64,000 nt of DNA from Euwallacea fornicatus (taxonomy: Eukaryota > Arthropoda > Insecta > Coleoptera > Curculionidae), in contig NW_027096111.1 of NCBI RefSeq assembly GCF_040115645.1, positions 21,239 through 85,238 on the forward strand. Reading direction: 5' to 3'. This document shows, piece by piece, positions 14,901 to 25,430 of the stretch (position 1 is its first letter; the number at the start of each line of letters is the position of its first letter). The translations under genes were made by a program, and so were the position numbers. Below the pieces are notes generated by a model. It ran no database searches. It saw only the letters and a program-made list of their open reading frames with translations, and had not been told where the DNA came from.

Positions 14901-15825
14901 AAGCTTTATTATGCCTATTTTGCCAAACGGAGACGATTTGAACAAAATTGGTTGCAGCGTTGGCGAAATATCGCCAAATTGTACGATTTGGCCAAAAAGT
15001 GCCGCTTCTATTAGAGCCAAATTGACGATTTGCCGTTTAAGGCCTTATTTTGCTTATTTTGCCAAAAGGAGACGATTTGAACAAAATTTGTTGTAGCTTT
15101 CTCGAAATATCGCCAAATTGTCCAATTTGGACAAAAAGTGCCGCTTCTATTAGAGCCAAATTGACGATTTGCCGTTTAAGGCCTTATTATGCTTATTTTG
15201 CCAAAAGGAGACGATTTGAACAAATTTGGTTGTAGCGTTGGCGAAATATCGACAAATTCTACGATTTGGCCAAAAAGTGCCGCTTCTATTAGAGCCAAAT
15301 TGACGATTTGCCGTTTAAGGCCTTATTATGCTTATTTTGCCAAAAGGAGACGATTTGAACAAAATTGGTTGTAGCTTTGGCGAAATATCGACAAATTCTA
15401 CGATTTGGACAAAAAGTGCCGCTTCAATTAGAGCCAAATTGACGATTTGCCGTTTAAAGCTTTATTATGCTTATTTTGCCAAACGGAGACGATTTGAACA
15501 AAATTGGTTGTAGTGTTGGCGAGATAACGCCAAATCATAAGATTTGGACAAAAAGTGCCGCTTCTATTAGAGCCAAATTGACGATTTGCCGTTTAAGGCC
15601 TTATTATGCTTATTTTGCCAAAAGGAGACGATTTGAACAAAATTGGTTGCAGCGTTGGCGAAATATCGCCAAATTGTACGATTTGGCCAAAAAGTGCCGC
15701 TTCTATTAGAGCCAAATTGACGATTTGTCGTTTAAGGCCTTATTATGCTTATTTTGCCAAAAGGAGACGATTTGAACAAAATTGTTTGCAGCGTTGGCGA
15801 AATATCGCCAAATTGTACGATTTGG
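11990..15825. repeat. satellite block, second copy of 6,986-10,821
   Basis: Second copy of the multi-monomer block, offset by exactly 36 monomers. Both edges fall inside monomers: upstream of 11,990 the copies differ (AAAGCT here, AAGGCC in the first), and after 15,825 they differ at GGAC/GGCC. The edges are in register with the satellite, as expected from unequal crossing over. Confidence 0.85.
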
Positions 15826-18800
15826 ACAAAAAGTGCCGCTTCAATTAGAGCCAAATTGACGATTTGCCGTTTAAAGCTTTATTATGCTTATTTTGCCAAA
15901 CGGAGACGATTTGAACAAAATTGGTTGTAGTGTTGGCGAGATAACGCCAAATTGTACGATTTGGCCAAAAAGTGCCGCTTCTATTAGAGCCAAATTGACG
16001 ATTTGTCGTTTAAGGTCTTGTTATGCTTATTTTGCCAAAAGGAGACGATTTGAACAAAATTGGTTGTAGCTTTGGCGAAATATCGACAAATTCTACGATT
16101 TGGACAAAAAGTGCCGCTTCTATTAGAGCCAAATTGACGATTTGTCGTTTAAGGCCTTATTATGCTTATTTTGCCAAAAGGAGACGATTTGAACAAAATT
16201 GGTTGTAGCGTTGGCGAAATATCGCCAAATTGTACAATTTGGCCAAAAAGTGCCGCTTCTATTAGAGCCAAATTGACGATTTGCCGTTTAAGGCCTTATT
16301 ATGCTTATTTTGCCAAAAGGAGACGATTTGAACAAATTTGGTTGCAGCGTTGGCGAAATATCGCCAAATTGTACGATTTGGCCAAAAAGTGCCGCTTCTA
16401 TTAGAGCCAAATTGACGATTTGTCGTTTAAGTTCTTGTTATGCTTATTTTGCCAAAAGGAGACGATTTGAACAAAATTGGTTGTAGCTTTGGCGAAATAT
16501 CGACAAATTCTACGATTTGGACAAAAAGTGCCGCTTCAATTAGAGCCAAATTGACGATTTGCCGTTTAAAGCTTTATTATGCTTATTTTGCCAAACGGAG
16601 ACGATTTGAACAAAATTGGTTGTAGTGTTGGCGAGATAACGCCAAATCATAAGATTTGGACAAAAAGTGCCGCTTCAATTAGAGCGAAATTGACGATTTG
16701 CCGTTTAAAGCTTTATTATGCTTATTTTGCCAAACGGAGACGATTTGAACAAAATTGGTTGTAGTGTTGGCGAGATAACGCCAAATCATAAGATTTGGAC
16801 AAAAAGTGCCGCTTCTATTAGAGCCAAATTGACGATTTGCCGTTTAAGGCCTTATTATGCTTATTTTGCCAAAAGGAGACGATTTGAACAAAATTGGTTG
16901 CAGCGTTGGCGAAATATCGCCAAATTGTGCGATTTGGCCAAAAAGTGCCGCTTCTATTAGAGCCAAATTGACGATTTGCCGTTTAAGGCCTTATTATGCT
17001 TATTTTGCCAAAAGGAGACGATTTGAACAAATTTGGTTGTAGCGTTGGCGAAATATCGACAAATTCTACGATTTGGCCAAAAAGTGCCGCTTCTATTAGA
17101 GCCAAATTGACGATTTGCCGTTTAAGGCCTTATTATGCTTATTTTGCCAAACGAAGACGATTTGAACAAAATTGGTTGTAGCGTTGGCGAGATAACGCCA
17201 AATCGTACGATTTGGACAAAAAGTGCCGCTTCAATTACAGCCAAATTGACAATTTGTCGCTTAAGGCCTTATTATGCTTATTTTGCCAAAAGGAGACGAT
17301 TTGAACAAAATTGTTTGCAGCGTTGGCGAAATATCGCCAAATTGTACGATTTGGACAAAAAGTGCCGCTTCAATTAGAGCCAAATTGACGATTTGCCGTT
17401 TAAAGCTTTATTATGCTTATTTTGCCAAACGGAGACGATTTGAACAAAATTGGTTGTAGTGTTGGCGAGATAACGCCAAATCAAAAGATTTGGACAAAAA
17501 GTGCCGCTTCTATTAGAGCCAAATTGACGATTTGCCGTTTAAGGCCTTATTATGCTTATTTTGCCAAAAGGAGACGATTTGAACAAAATTGGTTGTAGCG
17601 TTGGCGAAATATCGCCAAATTGTACAATTTGGCCAAAAAGTGCCGCTTCTATTAGAGCCAAATTGACGATTTGCCGTTTAAGGCCTTATTATGCTTATTT
17701 TGCCAAAAGGAGACGATTTGAACAAAATTGGTTGCAGCGTTGGCAAAATATCGCCAAATTGTACGATTTGGCCAAAAAGTGCCGCTTCTATTAGAGCCAA
17801 ATTGACGATTTGTCGTTTAAGGTCTTGTTATGCTTATTTTGCCAAAAGGAGACGATTTGAACAAAATTGGTTGTAGCTTTGGCGAAATATCGACAAATTC
17901 TACGATTTGGACAAAAAGTGCCGCTTCTATTAGAGCCAAATTGACGATTTGCCGTTTAAGGCCTTATTATGCTTATTTTGCCAAAAGGAGACGATTTGAA
18001 CAAAATTGGTTGTAGCGTTGGCGAAATATCGCCAAATCCTACGATTTGGACAAAAAGTGCCGCTTCAATTAGAGCCAAATTGACGATTTGCCGTTTAAGG
18101 CCTTATTATGCTTATTTTGCCAAACGAAGACGATTTGAACAAAATTGGTTGTAGTGTTGGCGAGATAACGCCAAATCATAAAATTTGGACAAAAAGTGCC
18201 GCTTCTATTAGAGCCAAATTGCCAATTTGCCGCTTAAGGCCTTATTGTGCTTATTTTGCCAAAAGGAGACGATTTGAACAAAATTGGTTGTAGCGTTGGC
18301 GAGATAACGCCAAATCGTACGATTTGGACCAAAAGTGCCGCTTCTATTAGAGCCAAATTGACGATTTGCCGTTTAAGGCCTTATTATGCTTATTTTGCCA
18401 AACGAAGACGATTTGAACAAAATTGGTTGTAGTGTTGGCGAGATAACGCCAAATCGTACGATTTGGACCAAAAGTGCCGCTTCTATTAGAGCCAAATTGA
18501 CGATTTGCCGTTTAAGGCCTTATTATGCTTATTTTGCCAAAAGGAGACGATTTGAACAAAATTGGTTGTAGCGTTGGCGAGATAACGCCAAATCGTACGA
18601 TTTGGATAAAAAGTGCCGCTTCTGTTAGAGCCAAATTGACGATTTGCCGTTTAAGGCCTTATTATGCTTATTTTGCCAAACGAAGACGATTTGAACAAAA
18701 TTGGTTGTAGCGTTGGCGAGATAACGCCAAATCGTATGATTTGGACAAAAAGTGCCGCTTCTATTAGAGCCAAATTGACGATTTGCCGTTTAAGGCCTTA

Positions 18801-20057
18801 TTATGCTTATTTTGCCAAAAGGAGACGATTAGAACAAAATTGGTTGTAGCGTTGGCGAAATATCGCCAAATCGTACGATTTGGACCAAAAGTGCCGCTTC
18901 TATTAGAGCCAAATTGACGATTTGCCGTTTAAGGCCTTATGATGCTTATTTTGCCAAACGAAGACGATTTGAACAAAATTGGTTGTAGCGTTGGCGAGAT
19001 AACGCCAAATCGTACGATTTGGATAAAAAGTGCCGCTTCTGTTAGAGCCAAATTGACGATTTGCCGTTTAAGGCCTTATTTTGCTTATTTTGCCAAAAGG
19101 AGACGATTTGAACAAAATTGGTTGTAGCTTTCTCGAAATATCGCCAAATCGTACGATTTGGACCAAAAGTGCCGCTTCTATTAGAGCCAAATTGACGATT
19201 TGCCGTTTAAGGCCTTATGATGCTTATTTTGCCAAACGAAGACGATTTGAACAAAATTGGTTGTAGCGTTGGCGAAATATCGCCAAATTGTACGATTTGG
19301 CCAAAAAGTGCCGCTTCTATTAGAGCCAAATTGACGATTTGCCGTTTAAGGCCTTATTATGCTTATTTTGCCAAAAGGAGACGATTTGAACAAAATTGGT
19401 TGCAGCGTTGGCGAAATATCGCCAAATTGTACGATTTGGCCAAAAAGAGCCGCTTCTATTAGAGCCAATTTGACGATTTGCCGTTTAAGGCCTTATTATG
19501 CTTATTTTGCCAAAAGGAGACGATTTGAACAAAATTGGTTGCAGCGTTGGCGAAATATCGCCAAATTGTACGATTTGGCCAAAAAGAGCCGCTTCTATTA
19601 GAGCCAATTTGACGATTTGCCGTTTAAGGCCTTATTATGCTTATTTTGCCAAAAGGAGACGATTTGAACAAAATTGGTTGCAGCGTTGGCGAAATATCGC
19701 CAAATTGTGCGATTTGGACAAAAAGTGCCGCTTCAATTAGAGCCAAATTGACGATTTGCCGTTTAAGGCCTTATGATGCTTATTTTGCCAAACGAAGACG
19801 ATTTGAACAAAATTGGTTGTAGCGTTGGCGAAATATCGCCAAATTGTACGATTTGGCCAAAAAGTGCCGCTTCTATTAGAGCCAAATTGACGATTTGCCG
19901 TTTAAGGCCTTATTATGCTTATTTCGCCAAAAGTAGACGATTTGAACAAAATTGGTTGTAGCGTTGGCGAGAAAACGCCAAATCGTACGATTTACACGAT
20001 TTGGACAAAAAGTGCCGCTTCTATTAGAGCCAAATTGACGATTTGCCGTTTAAGGCC

Positions 20058-20283
20058 AGTTATATCACCACTCTAGCCAGGCCCGCGGTATATGTGACGT
20101 CATGCTTAATTAACTATAAATAAGAGGTAGCCAGTAGATTAAGTGCTTGTTTTCAGTTGTTCGTTGCTCGCACTTATTGAGTTTGTTCGAATAAAGATTT
20201 CATTTCAATTAAAGTGTTTTAATTTGTGTTTCAGTTTCGAGAAATTAATTTTTTTTAATTTTTTCCGGAACTCAAATCTAACT
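20058..20283 (+). repeat. 5' LTR of the errantivirus
   Basis: Begins AGTTATATCACC and ends AAATCTAACT, so its tips are the inverted AGTTA/TAACT usual for errantiviruses. It contains TGACGTCA, then CTATAAATAAGAGG as a likely TATA region, and GTTCGAATAAAG as a likely polyadenylation signal. It matches 24,280-24,505 over its whole length. Confidence 0.93.
20093..20123 (+). promoter_or_regulatory. LTR promoter: TGACGTCA plus TATA-like region
   Basis: The palindrome TGACGTCA is followed about 15 bases later by ACTATAAATAAG. TGACGTCA is the consensus CRE/ATF-type bZIP site, so bZIP control of LTR transcription is inferred. The same arrangement occurs in the 3' LTR and, with a variant TATA, in the unrelated-looking solo LTR at 31,513. 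Confidence 0.55.
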
Positions 20284-20294
20284 GGCGCAGTCGT
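20283..20294 (+). other. primer binding site, tRNA-Ser type
   Basis: TGGCGCAGTCGT directly follows the LTR and shares its T with the LTR's last base. TGGCGCAGTCG is complementary to the 3' end of tRNA-Ser and is the primer site of the 17.6/297 group of errantiviruses. Confidence 0.8.
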
Positions 20295-20857
20295 TCGGAT
20301 CTTTGAGACGCTCGAAAGGGCATATTTTGAAGCGGTTTCTATTAAGAATTTACTTAAAGGGATCTGAAATCAAGAGGATCCACAGATAGCGACAGTACCT
20401 ATCAAGGGAGACCCTGGACGCATAAGCATAACCTGGATCATCGGACAGCTCAGCGAGATTCTTTAAGCCCTGGACACAGATCGAATTAATATCGATCAGT
20501 CCAGAATCCCATTGTGTGGCCATAGGAAAGGACAAGCATCGTCAACCCTACGGACCATTGAGACAGGGAAAGTACCACTTCGATCACAAGAAGCATGCAA
20601 ATTTTGCTATTGATTACACTGTAAGTTATTATTAATTTTACTGTTTATTTTAATTTTTTTTGTTTTGTTGCGTTATTTTGCTTTTTGACAATCAATATCG
20701 CAGAACAAACCATTTAATCTAGCGTAGTTTGAATAACTGATAGTGTTAGAATTTTTTTTTGTTGTTAAGAAATTGAACTTCCACAATTGAGTCTATCAAC
20801 GAAATTGACCTTAGTGAAATTTTTAATAACATTTCGATCCATCCAACTAACAAAGAG
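20284..20857 (+). other. errantivirus 5' leader, no gene
   Basis: Untranslated leader between primer site and gag. It is AT-rich with T-runs (about 20,640-20,770). Short open frames here have no recognisable similarity. A packaging signal would be expected in this interval but I cannot point to one. Confidence 0.5.
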
Positions 20858-22105
20858 ATGGCCCCGATCAATTACCAACTTTTGAAATTTCAAACGGACA
20901 ATATCCCTCTTTTTGACGGGAATCCCCGGCTATTGAATAGCTTCATCACAGCAGTGGAGAATTTGTTAAAGGCATTTTTTAATCGTACGGAACCAAATGA
21001 CCCTATAAATATTTATCTTTTTGATACTGTTTTGAATAAGCTTACTGGTGGAGCAGCAGATCTAATTTCATCCCGAATAGAGCTCAGTTCATGGACTCTC
21101 ATAAAAGACGTATTAATCAATAGCTTTGCTGATCAGAGATCTATTGACTGTCTTATACAAGACTTGATTAATCTAAAACCGTTAAAAAACGAAGACTCGA
21201 TACAATTTGGCATGAGAGTACAAGATTTTAGAAGCTTGCTATTTTCTAAATTAAATGCAGGACCAGACAGTAATGAAACTAAATTGCTTAAAATTCAACA
21301 TTATGATGAGTTTGCTTTGAAAACCTTCATTAATGGACTGCCTTACAACTTGCAGCTAGTGATTAGGCTAAAATCCCTTACTAGTCTAGAACAAGCAATG
21401 TCGTTTGTAAAAGAAGAGGAAAATTTTATTCGATTCAGAAATACTCAAAATTTTGGTAATAAAGCTGGAATACCCAACAGATACCCCAAACATAATATGA
21501 CGCCCTTAAGTAGACCCAATCCGGCAAATAATTTCAACCAGACTCTGTCAACACCACACAATTCACAATGGCCTCAAAGTACTAATTTCTTCAGACCACC
21601 CTCATACTATCCACCACAAAATAATTTCCCTCGACCAGCATTTTCTAATTCCTATCAACAGACTCATCAGCCGAGACCAAATCTCCTCCCTACAAATCAA
21701 TCAAATATTTTCCGCCAGAGTATTTTCACCCCCAGACCGCCATTCGGTCAAATGTCACGCAGAACTAATCTAAATCGGAATATTGAACCGATGAACACTA
21801 GTTCTGGTAACACAGTGATAACCCCAAGGAAAAACTTTATTAGTCATGAACTCTATAACCAAGAAATTCATTCTCAACCATCCGAACAGTACACCCCCAA
21901 CAATGAATGTTGTGCAGAAGGATTTGATGAATCATACAAAGACTATTTCCCAGAAAACTTCTATGAACCTTTCGATACTAACTACGACCCGATGACTGAT
22001 ACTAGCTATCACATTAACTATTCCGCTAATCAAGAATTTGACGAAGGAAATAAAATGGAAAATCCAAATTTTCCAATGACCAGCCAAGACAACAACGTAA
22101 CGTAA
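20858..22105 (+). CDS. errantivirus Gag polyprotein (415 aa)
   Basis: Uninterrupted 415-codon gene starting MAPINYQLLKFQ. The first ~190 residues are a helical capsid-like region with the usual early motif (FDGNPRLLNSFI near residue 19) of insect retrotransposon Gag. The C-terminal half is rich in N, P, Q, F and Y and has no CCHC zinc knuckle, as in many gypsy-group Gags, where a basic/low-complexity tail binds RNA. The start was chosen as the first ATG after the leader, and no upstream in-frame ATG competes. The product would assemble cytoplasmic particles that package the genomic RNA. Its 3' end overlaps the protease frame by about 50 bases, with a possible -1 slippery site. It is the only intact gene of the element. 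Confidence 0.88.
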   Translation: MAPINYQLLKFQTDNIPLFDGNPRLLNSFITAVENLLKAFFNRTEPNDPINIYLFDTVLNKLTGGAADLISSRIELSSWTLIKDVLINSFADQRSIDCLIQDLINLKPLKNEDSIQFGMRVQDFRSLLFSKLNAGPDSNETKLLKIQHYDEFALKTFINGLPYNLQLVIRLKSLTSLEQAMSFVKEEENFIRFRNTQNFGNKAGIPNRYPKHNMTPLSRPNPANNFNQTLSTPHNSQWPQSTNFFRPPSYYPPQNNFPRPAFSNSYQQTHQPRPNLLPTNQSNIFRQSIFTPRPPFGQMSRRTNLNRNIEPMNTSSGNTVITPRKNFISHELYNQEIHSQPSEQYTPNNECCAEGFDESYKDYFPENFYEPFDTNYDPMTDTSYHINYSANQEFDEGNKMENPNFPMTSQDNNVT

Positions 22106-22497
22106 TAATTCTCAACAACATCGACACCCAGCTGCCATACATCTTTTTACCAGAACTTAACGCAAAATTTTTATTGGATTCAGGCAGTACTAGAAGCTTT
22201 ATAAAACCCCAGATCGCACACAAAAGCTTTCCCCAACTGATTAAAGAGGAGTTGTTCCAAGTGCAAACAGCACATGCCATGTCATTCCATAATGAAGTCG
22301 CCATATTACCGATATTTCCCACCTTGCGAACCATCGGTTCCCACAAATTTTTCCTTCCCTACATTAACTATGACAATCACATTATTACCGATAGCCAAAC
22401 AATTGCCAACATACTAGCAAAAACCTTTCAGGAAAAATCCAACAGCACACCAATCCCAGTGGTAGCAACACCTCTTGATAATTTGCCCCCAATATAG
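22054..22497 (+). pseudogene. errantivirus Pol remnant: protease only
   Basis: Open in the -1 frame relative to gag and encodes an aspartic protease start: a hydrophobic strand, then the active-site motif DSGST at about 22,176-22,190 and conserved flanking hydrophobics. The frame stops at 22,495-22,497, shortly after the protease region. None of the expected downstream landmarks is present before env-like sequence begins near 22,700: no reverse transcriptase YxDD box, no RNase H and no integrase HHCC or DDE. This is a large internal deletion. The protease may still be made as a Gag fusion, but there is no polymerase. Confidence 0.75.
22066..22072 (+). promoter_or_regulatory. possible -1 ribosomal frameshift site A_AAT_TTT
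   Basis: In the gag reading frame the codons run cc[A AAT TTT] cc, matching the X_XXY_YYZ slippery form. The -1 frame is open from about 22,054 and runs into the protease motif, so a slip here would link Gag to Pol as in gypsy-group elements. No downstream pseudoknot was worked out. Confidence 0.45.
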
Positions 22498-22695
22498 CCA
22501 ATGCCGAACCCTACATAGAATAAAACCGGATCTACGAGAGAATCTCAGCACGATAGAAAATCAAAGAAACGTCATTGACTTTCTAAAAGACATTGATATA
22601 TATAATTGTATATAGTGTAAGTTACAGATTATGTAAAACACCATACCGAGTGCCAATGACCAACGCAGTCGAGGCACTATAATATCAAATAAAAA
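22498..22695 (+). other. deletion scar of the errantivirus pol region
   Basis: About 200 bases of stop-rich, AT-rich sequence join the protease remnant to env-like sequence. It includes a TATATATAATTGTATATAG stretch (about 22,597) and an A-run near 22,690. No coding similarity was recognised. The breakpoint of the pol deletion should lie here. Confidence 0.5.
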
Positions 22696-22699
22696 AAAA

Positions 22700-24236
22700 A
22701 CTTATTACAGGAATATTCGGACATTAACACCAAATTTGATTTATTTCACAGAAGCATAAACAACTGTACAGACTATAAAATAGAATTTCATAACTCGTTA
22801 GTTATCACTGAAAATCTAAAACAAAAAATTTCCATTCAAATAAACCAAATTTTCCCCGCCAAAACAAAATTTAAAAGGGCCCTAATAAACGCTTTAGAAT
22901 CCATTATAAAAACCATAACAGGAAATTTAGATCAAGAAGACGCTGAACGGATCGATCAAGACATTAAAATACTTAGTCAAAATCAAAATAATTTAAAGTT
23001 AGCACTAGATAAACAAACGACGCTTTTAGCTACGTCAATAAATAACTTTCAAAAGGTAATCAAAAACATATCTCATAACCAAGCTATCTTAGAGTCACGA
23101 GTCAAACAAATAATAGAAGTTATTAATCAAGTCAATATTAAAGAAGCTAATCTCTCTGAATTTTTCCGGATCCACATGATCATAGTCCAAATTACATCCC
23201 TTTACCAGAATATTTACGATATCCTTTCAAATATAGAATAAGCAATCACATTTGCTAAAATAAATACATTTCATAACAATATAATTAATTCAAAAGAATT
23301 TTAATCGAACTACAAGCTATGCACAAACAAGATTTTCATGGAAAACTACCATTCGACCCGAATATTGAAAATCTATTAAACATTGAGAAAACTGTGGAGA
23401 TTAAAAGTTTCATTAAGGACAATTCAATCATTTTCGTGATCGAAATCCCTTTAGTTGAAGTAATCCCCTATAACTTGTTCCAATTATTTCCTTTGCCAAT
23501 CAAAAACAATAAGGCATACAAGGTGATAATTCCTAAATCTGAGTATCTGTTAGTCAACAATAACAGTTTTAATTACGTCAATGAGGCATGTCGTTATATC
23601 TCATCTAACGAATACCTATGTTCTCGAACAGACCTATCTACATCTCACGAGTATACACCGTGTGAAGTTCAACTTCTAAGGTATGAACACAATACCACCC
23701 ATTCTAAACCAGTGTATATTAATATTGAAGACTTCCAAATACAAAATATTGATAAAAATAAATGGATAATTGTAACAACCCAGGATAAAGTAGGGATAGA
23801 GACTTGTAAAAACGCACAACAGGATATACGATTAAACGGGACTTATCTCATAGATTTAGACTTCCAATGTAATCTTAAAATAAGAAATATCACTTTAAGA
23901 GGAAATGTAAAATCAAAACACAGATTCCAACCCATACCGCTAATAGATATAAGTATCGCTGAGGCAAATTATGTATTACATAAGGACATAGAACTGCCCA
24001 ATCTAAATCGTATGAACCTCAATAAATTTGATGAATTACTGAAAGAAATTAATTTACGAAAGAATAAAAATGCTAAATTGTTAAATAATAACCTTTATTA
24101 TGATCGAACTAGTATTTGGACGGTTCTATTGTATATCGCCATTATTATAGTAATAATAATAGTATTATTAAGGAACATATGGCCAATATATTTAAAATCC
24201 AAACTGCCCAAGACCCCAGAATCAAACATATTTTAG
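22700..24236 (+). pseudogene. errantivirus env-like region, broken
   Basis: Residual envelope (insect F-like) gene in at least two frames. About 22,700-23,240 reads in one frame with a basic stretch, a following ITGNLD motif and a heptad-rich helical part typical of the fusion-subunit start, and ends in a stop at 23,239-23,241. The continuation is in another frame, 23,319-24,236 (305 codons), with spaced cysteines, several N-x-S/T sites and one hydrophobic membrane segment near residues 268-286, followed by a short basic tail. The signal peptide and receptor-binding part are not recognisable. Annotated as a non-functional remnant; the breaks are left as they are. Confidence 0.7.
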
Positions 24237-24268
24237 GCCATAGAAACTCCCGGTTACGATGTCCCTCT

Positions 24269-24279
24269 AAGGGTGGAAG
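24269..24279 (+). other. polypurine tract
   Basis: AAGGGTGGAAG lies immediately upstream of the 3' LTR, in the position where plus-strand DNA synthesis is primed. Confidence 0.75.
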
Positions 24280-24505
24280 AGTTATATCACCACTCTAGCC
24301 AGGCTCGCGGTATATGTGACGTCATGCTTAAATAACTATAAATAAGAGGTAGCCAGTAGATTAAGTGCTTGTTTTTAGTTGTTCGTTGCTCGAGCTTATT
24401 TAGTCTGTTCGAATAAAGATTTTATTTCAATTAAAGTGTTTTAATTTGTGTTTCGGTTTCGAGAAATTAATTTTTTTAAATTTTTTCCGGAACTCAAATC
24501 TAACT
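24280..24505 (+). repeat. 3' LTR of the errantivirus
   Basis: 226 bp, AGTTA...TAACT, equal in length to the 5' LTR, with about nine or ten substitutions (for example GGCTCG for GGCCCG and CTCGAGC for CTCGCAC). TGACGTCA and CTATAAATAAG are retained. It is followed by the GGCC target duplicate and satellite. Confidence 0.93.
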
Positions 24506-25182
24506 GGCCTTATTATGCTTATTTTGCCAAAAAGAAAACGATTTGAACAAAATTGGTTGTAGCGTTGGCGAAATAACGCCAAATCGTACGATTTGGACGA
24601 AAAGTGCCGCTTCTATTAGAGCCAAATTGACGATTTGCCGTTTAAGGCCTTATTATGCTTATTTTGCCAAAAGGAGACGATTTGAACAAAATTGGTTGTA
24701 GGGTTGGCGAAATAATGCCAAATCGTACGATTTGGACGCAAGGTGCCGCTTCTATTAGAGCCAAATTGACGATTTGCCGTTTACGGCCTTATTATGCTTA
24801 TTTTTGCCAAAAGGAGACGATTTGAACAAAATTGGTTGTAGCGTTGGCCAAATAACGCCAAATCGTGGTTTTCGGGCATTTTCCGACGAAACTCGCCGAT
24901 TTCACGGATTTGACGACTTTTAAGCTCAGTATTGTTAGGAATGACGGAAATAGCACGAAATCTTACGATTTACACGATTTGGACAAAAAGTGCCGCTTCT
25001 ATTAGAGCCAAATTGACGATTTGCCGTTTAAGGCCTTATTATGCTTATTTTGCCAAAAGGAGACGATTTGAACAAAATTGGTTGTAGCGTTGGCGAAATA
25101 ACGCCAAATCGTGGTTTTCGGGCAATTTCCGACGAAACACACCGATTTCACGGATTTGACGATTTTTAAGCTCAGTATTGTT
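24506..25182 (+). repeat. satellite continuation with 246-bp variant units
   Basis: Resumes exactly where the errantivirus entered (GGCCTTATTATG) with two diverged 139-bp monomers, then changes to a longer unit. In the long unit the centre of the usual CGCCAAATCGTACGATTTGG is opened by about 107 bases beginning GGTTTTCGGGCA and ending TACGATTTACACG. GTGGTTTTCGGG recurs at 24,865 and 25,111, a period of 246. The extra segment holds the word CTCAGTATTGTTAGGAATG, the landing site of both R1-clade elements. Confidence 0.92.
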
Positions 25183-25430
25183 CCTGTGGGTTGGGCAACC
25201 TATCAGGCTCGTCCCCCGGGTGGCGGATAGGGGAATGGCCAAGGCTCTTTGCGGGGCTTTGGTTAGTGGGAGTGATAAGTGATGGCTGCAATGTAAAATT
25301 GCAAGTCCGGAACAAAAACTTCTGCCGTGGAGCAGCTCATTATACCGTAAACTTCTGGTTTACTCCGGTGAAGTGGCAGGAATGTTGTTTTGCCGGGGCT
25401 TAATTTGATGAGCGGGAATCTCTTAGGAGA

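Larger units (their letters stand above)
1..20057. repeat. 139-bp satellite array, about 144 monomers
   Basis: Head-to-tail repeat with a strict 139-bp period; the same landmarks (GACGATTTGAAC, GTGCCGCTTC, CGTTTAAGG) recur every 139 bases through the whole block. Monomers differ by a limited set of diagnostic substitutions (AAGGCC/AAAGCT, CTATTAG/CAATTAG, GGTTGTAG/GGTTGCAG, GCCAAATCAT/GCCAAATTGT), so the array is homogenised but made of distinct variants. Each monomer contains CGATTTG three times (for example 14, 61, 111, next monomer 153) and an inverted repeat TTGGCGA-N4-TCGCCAA that overlaps a CCAAAT-centred dyad. Short frames of 61 or 80 codons recur but shift register each monomer and look non-coding. 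The last monomer (about 19,975-20,057) carries an ACGATTTACACGATTTGG junction typical of the 246-bp variant unit. The left end lies outside the window. A pericentromeric or subtelomeric location is possible but not shown. Confidence 0.98.
20058..24505 (+). mobile_element. internally deleted errantivirus (gypsy/17.6-like LTR element)
   Basis: Two 226-bp LTRs with AGTTA...TAACT ends bracket a tRNA-Ser-type primer site, gag, a protease remnant, a broken env-like region and a polypurine tract. The satellite word GGCC stands directly on both sides (20,054-20,057 and 24,506-24,509), giving a 4-bp target duplication in the satellite context TTAAGGCC/TTATTATG. At 4.45 kb it is much shorter than intact relatives of about 7-7.5 kb: nearly all of reverse transcriptase, RNase H and integrase is missing between about 22,500 and 22,690. 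The LTRs differ at roughly nine or ten positions, so the insertion is not new. It cannot move by itself, but could be mobilised by a complete relative because LTRs, primer site and polypurine tract remain. Confidence 0.92.

Noticed and set aside
38..19961. Dozens of 61- or 80-codon open frames, one per satellite monomer
   Set aside because: They shift frame every monomer (139 is not a multiple of 3), overlap each other, and vary in length only through a TAG/CAG change. They are a by-product of the repeat, not genes.
1..20057. Resemblance to a CRISPR array
   Set aside because: The repeats are contiguous 139-bp units with no unique spacers, in clearly eukaryotic DNA.
1..20057. CENP-B box in the satellite
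   Set aside because: I looked for the TTCG...A..CGGG pattern and found no convincing match, so a centromere role cannot be argued from it.
20143..20535. Small open frames in the errantivirus LTR and leader
   Set aside because: No start context, no similarity, and they overlap the LTR and primer site.
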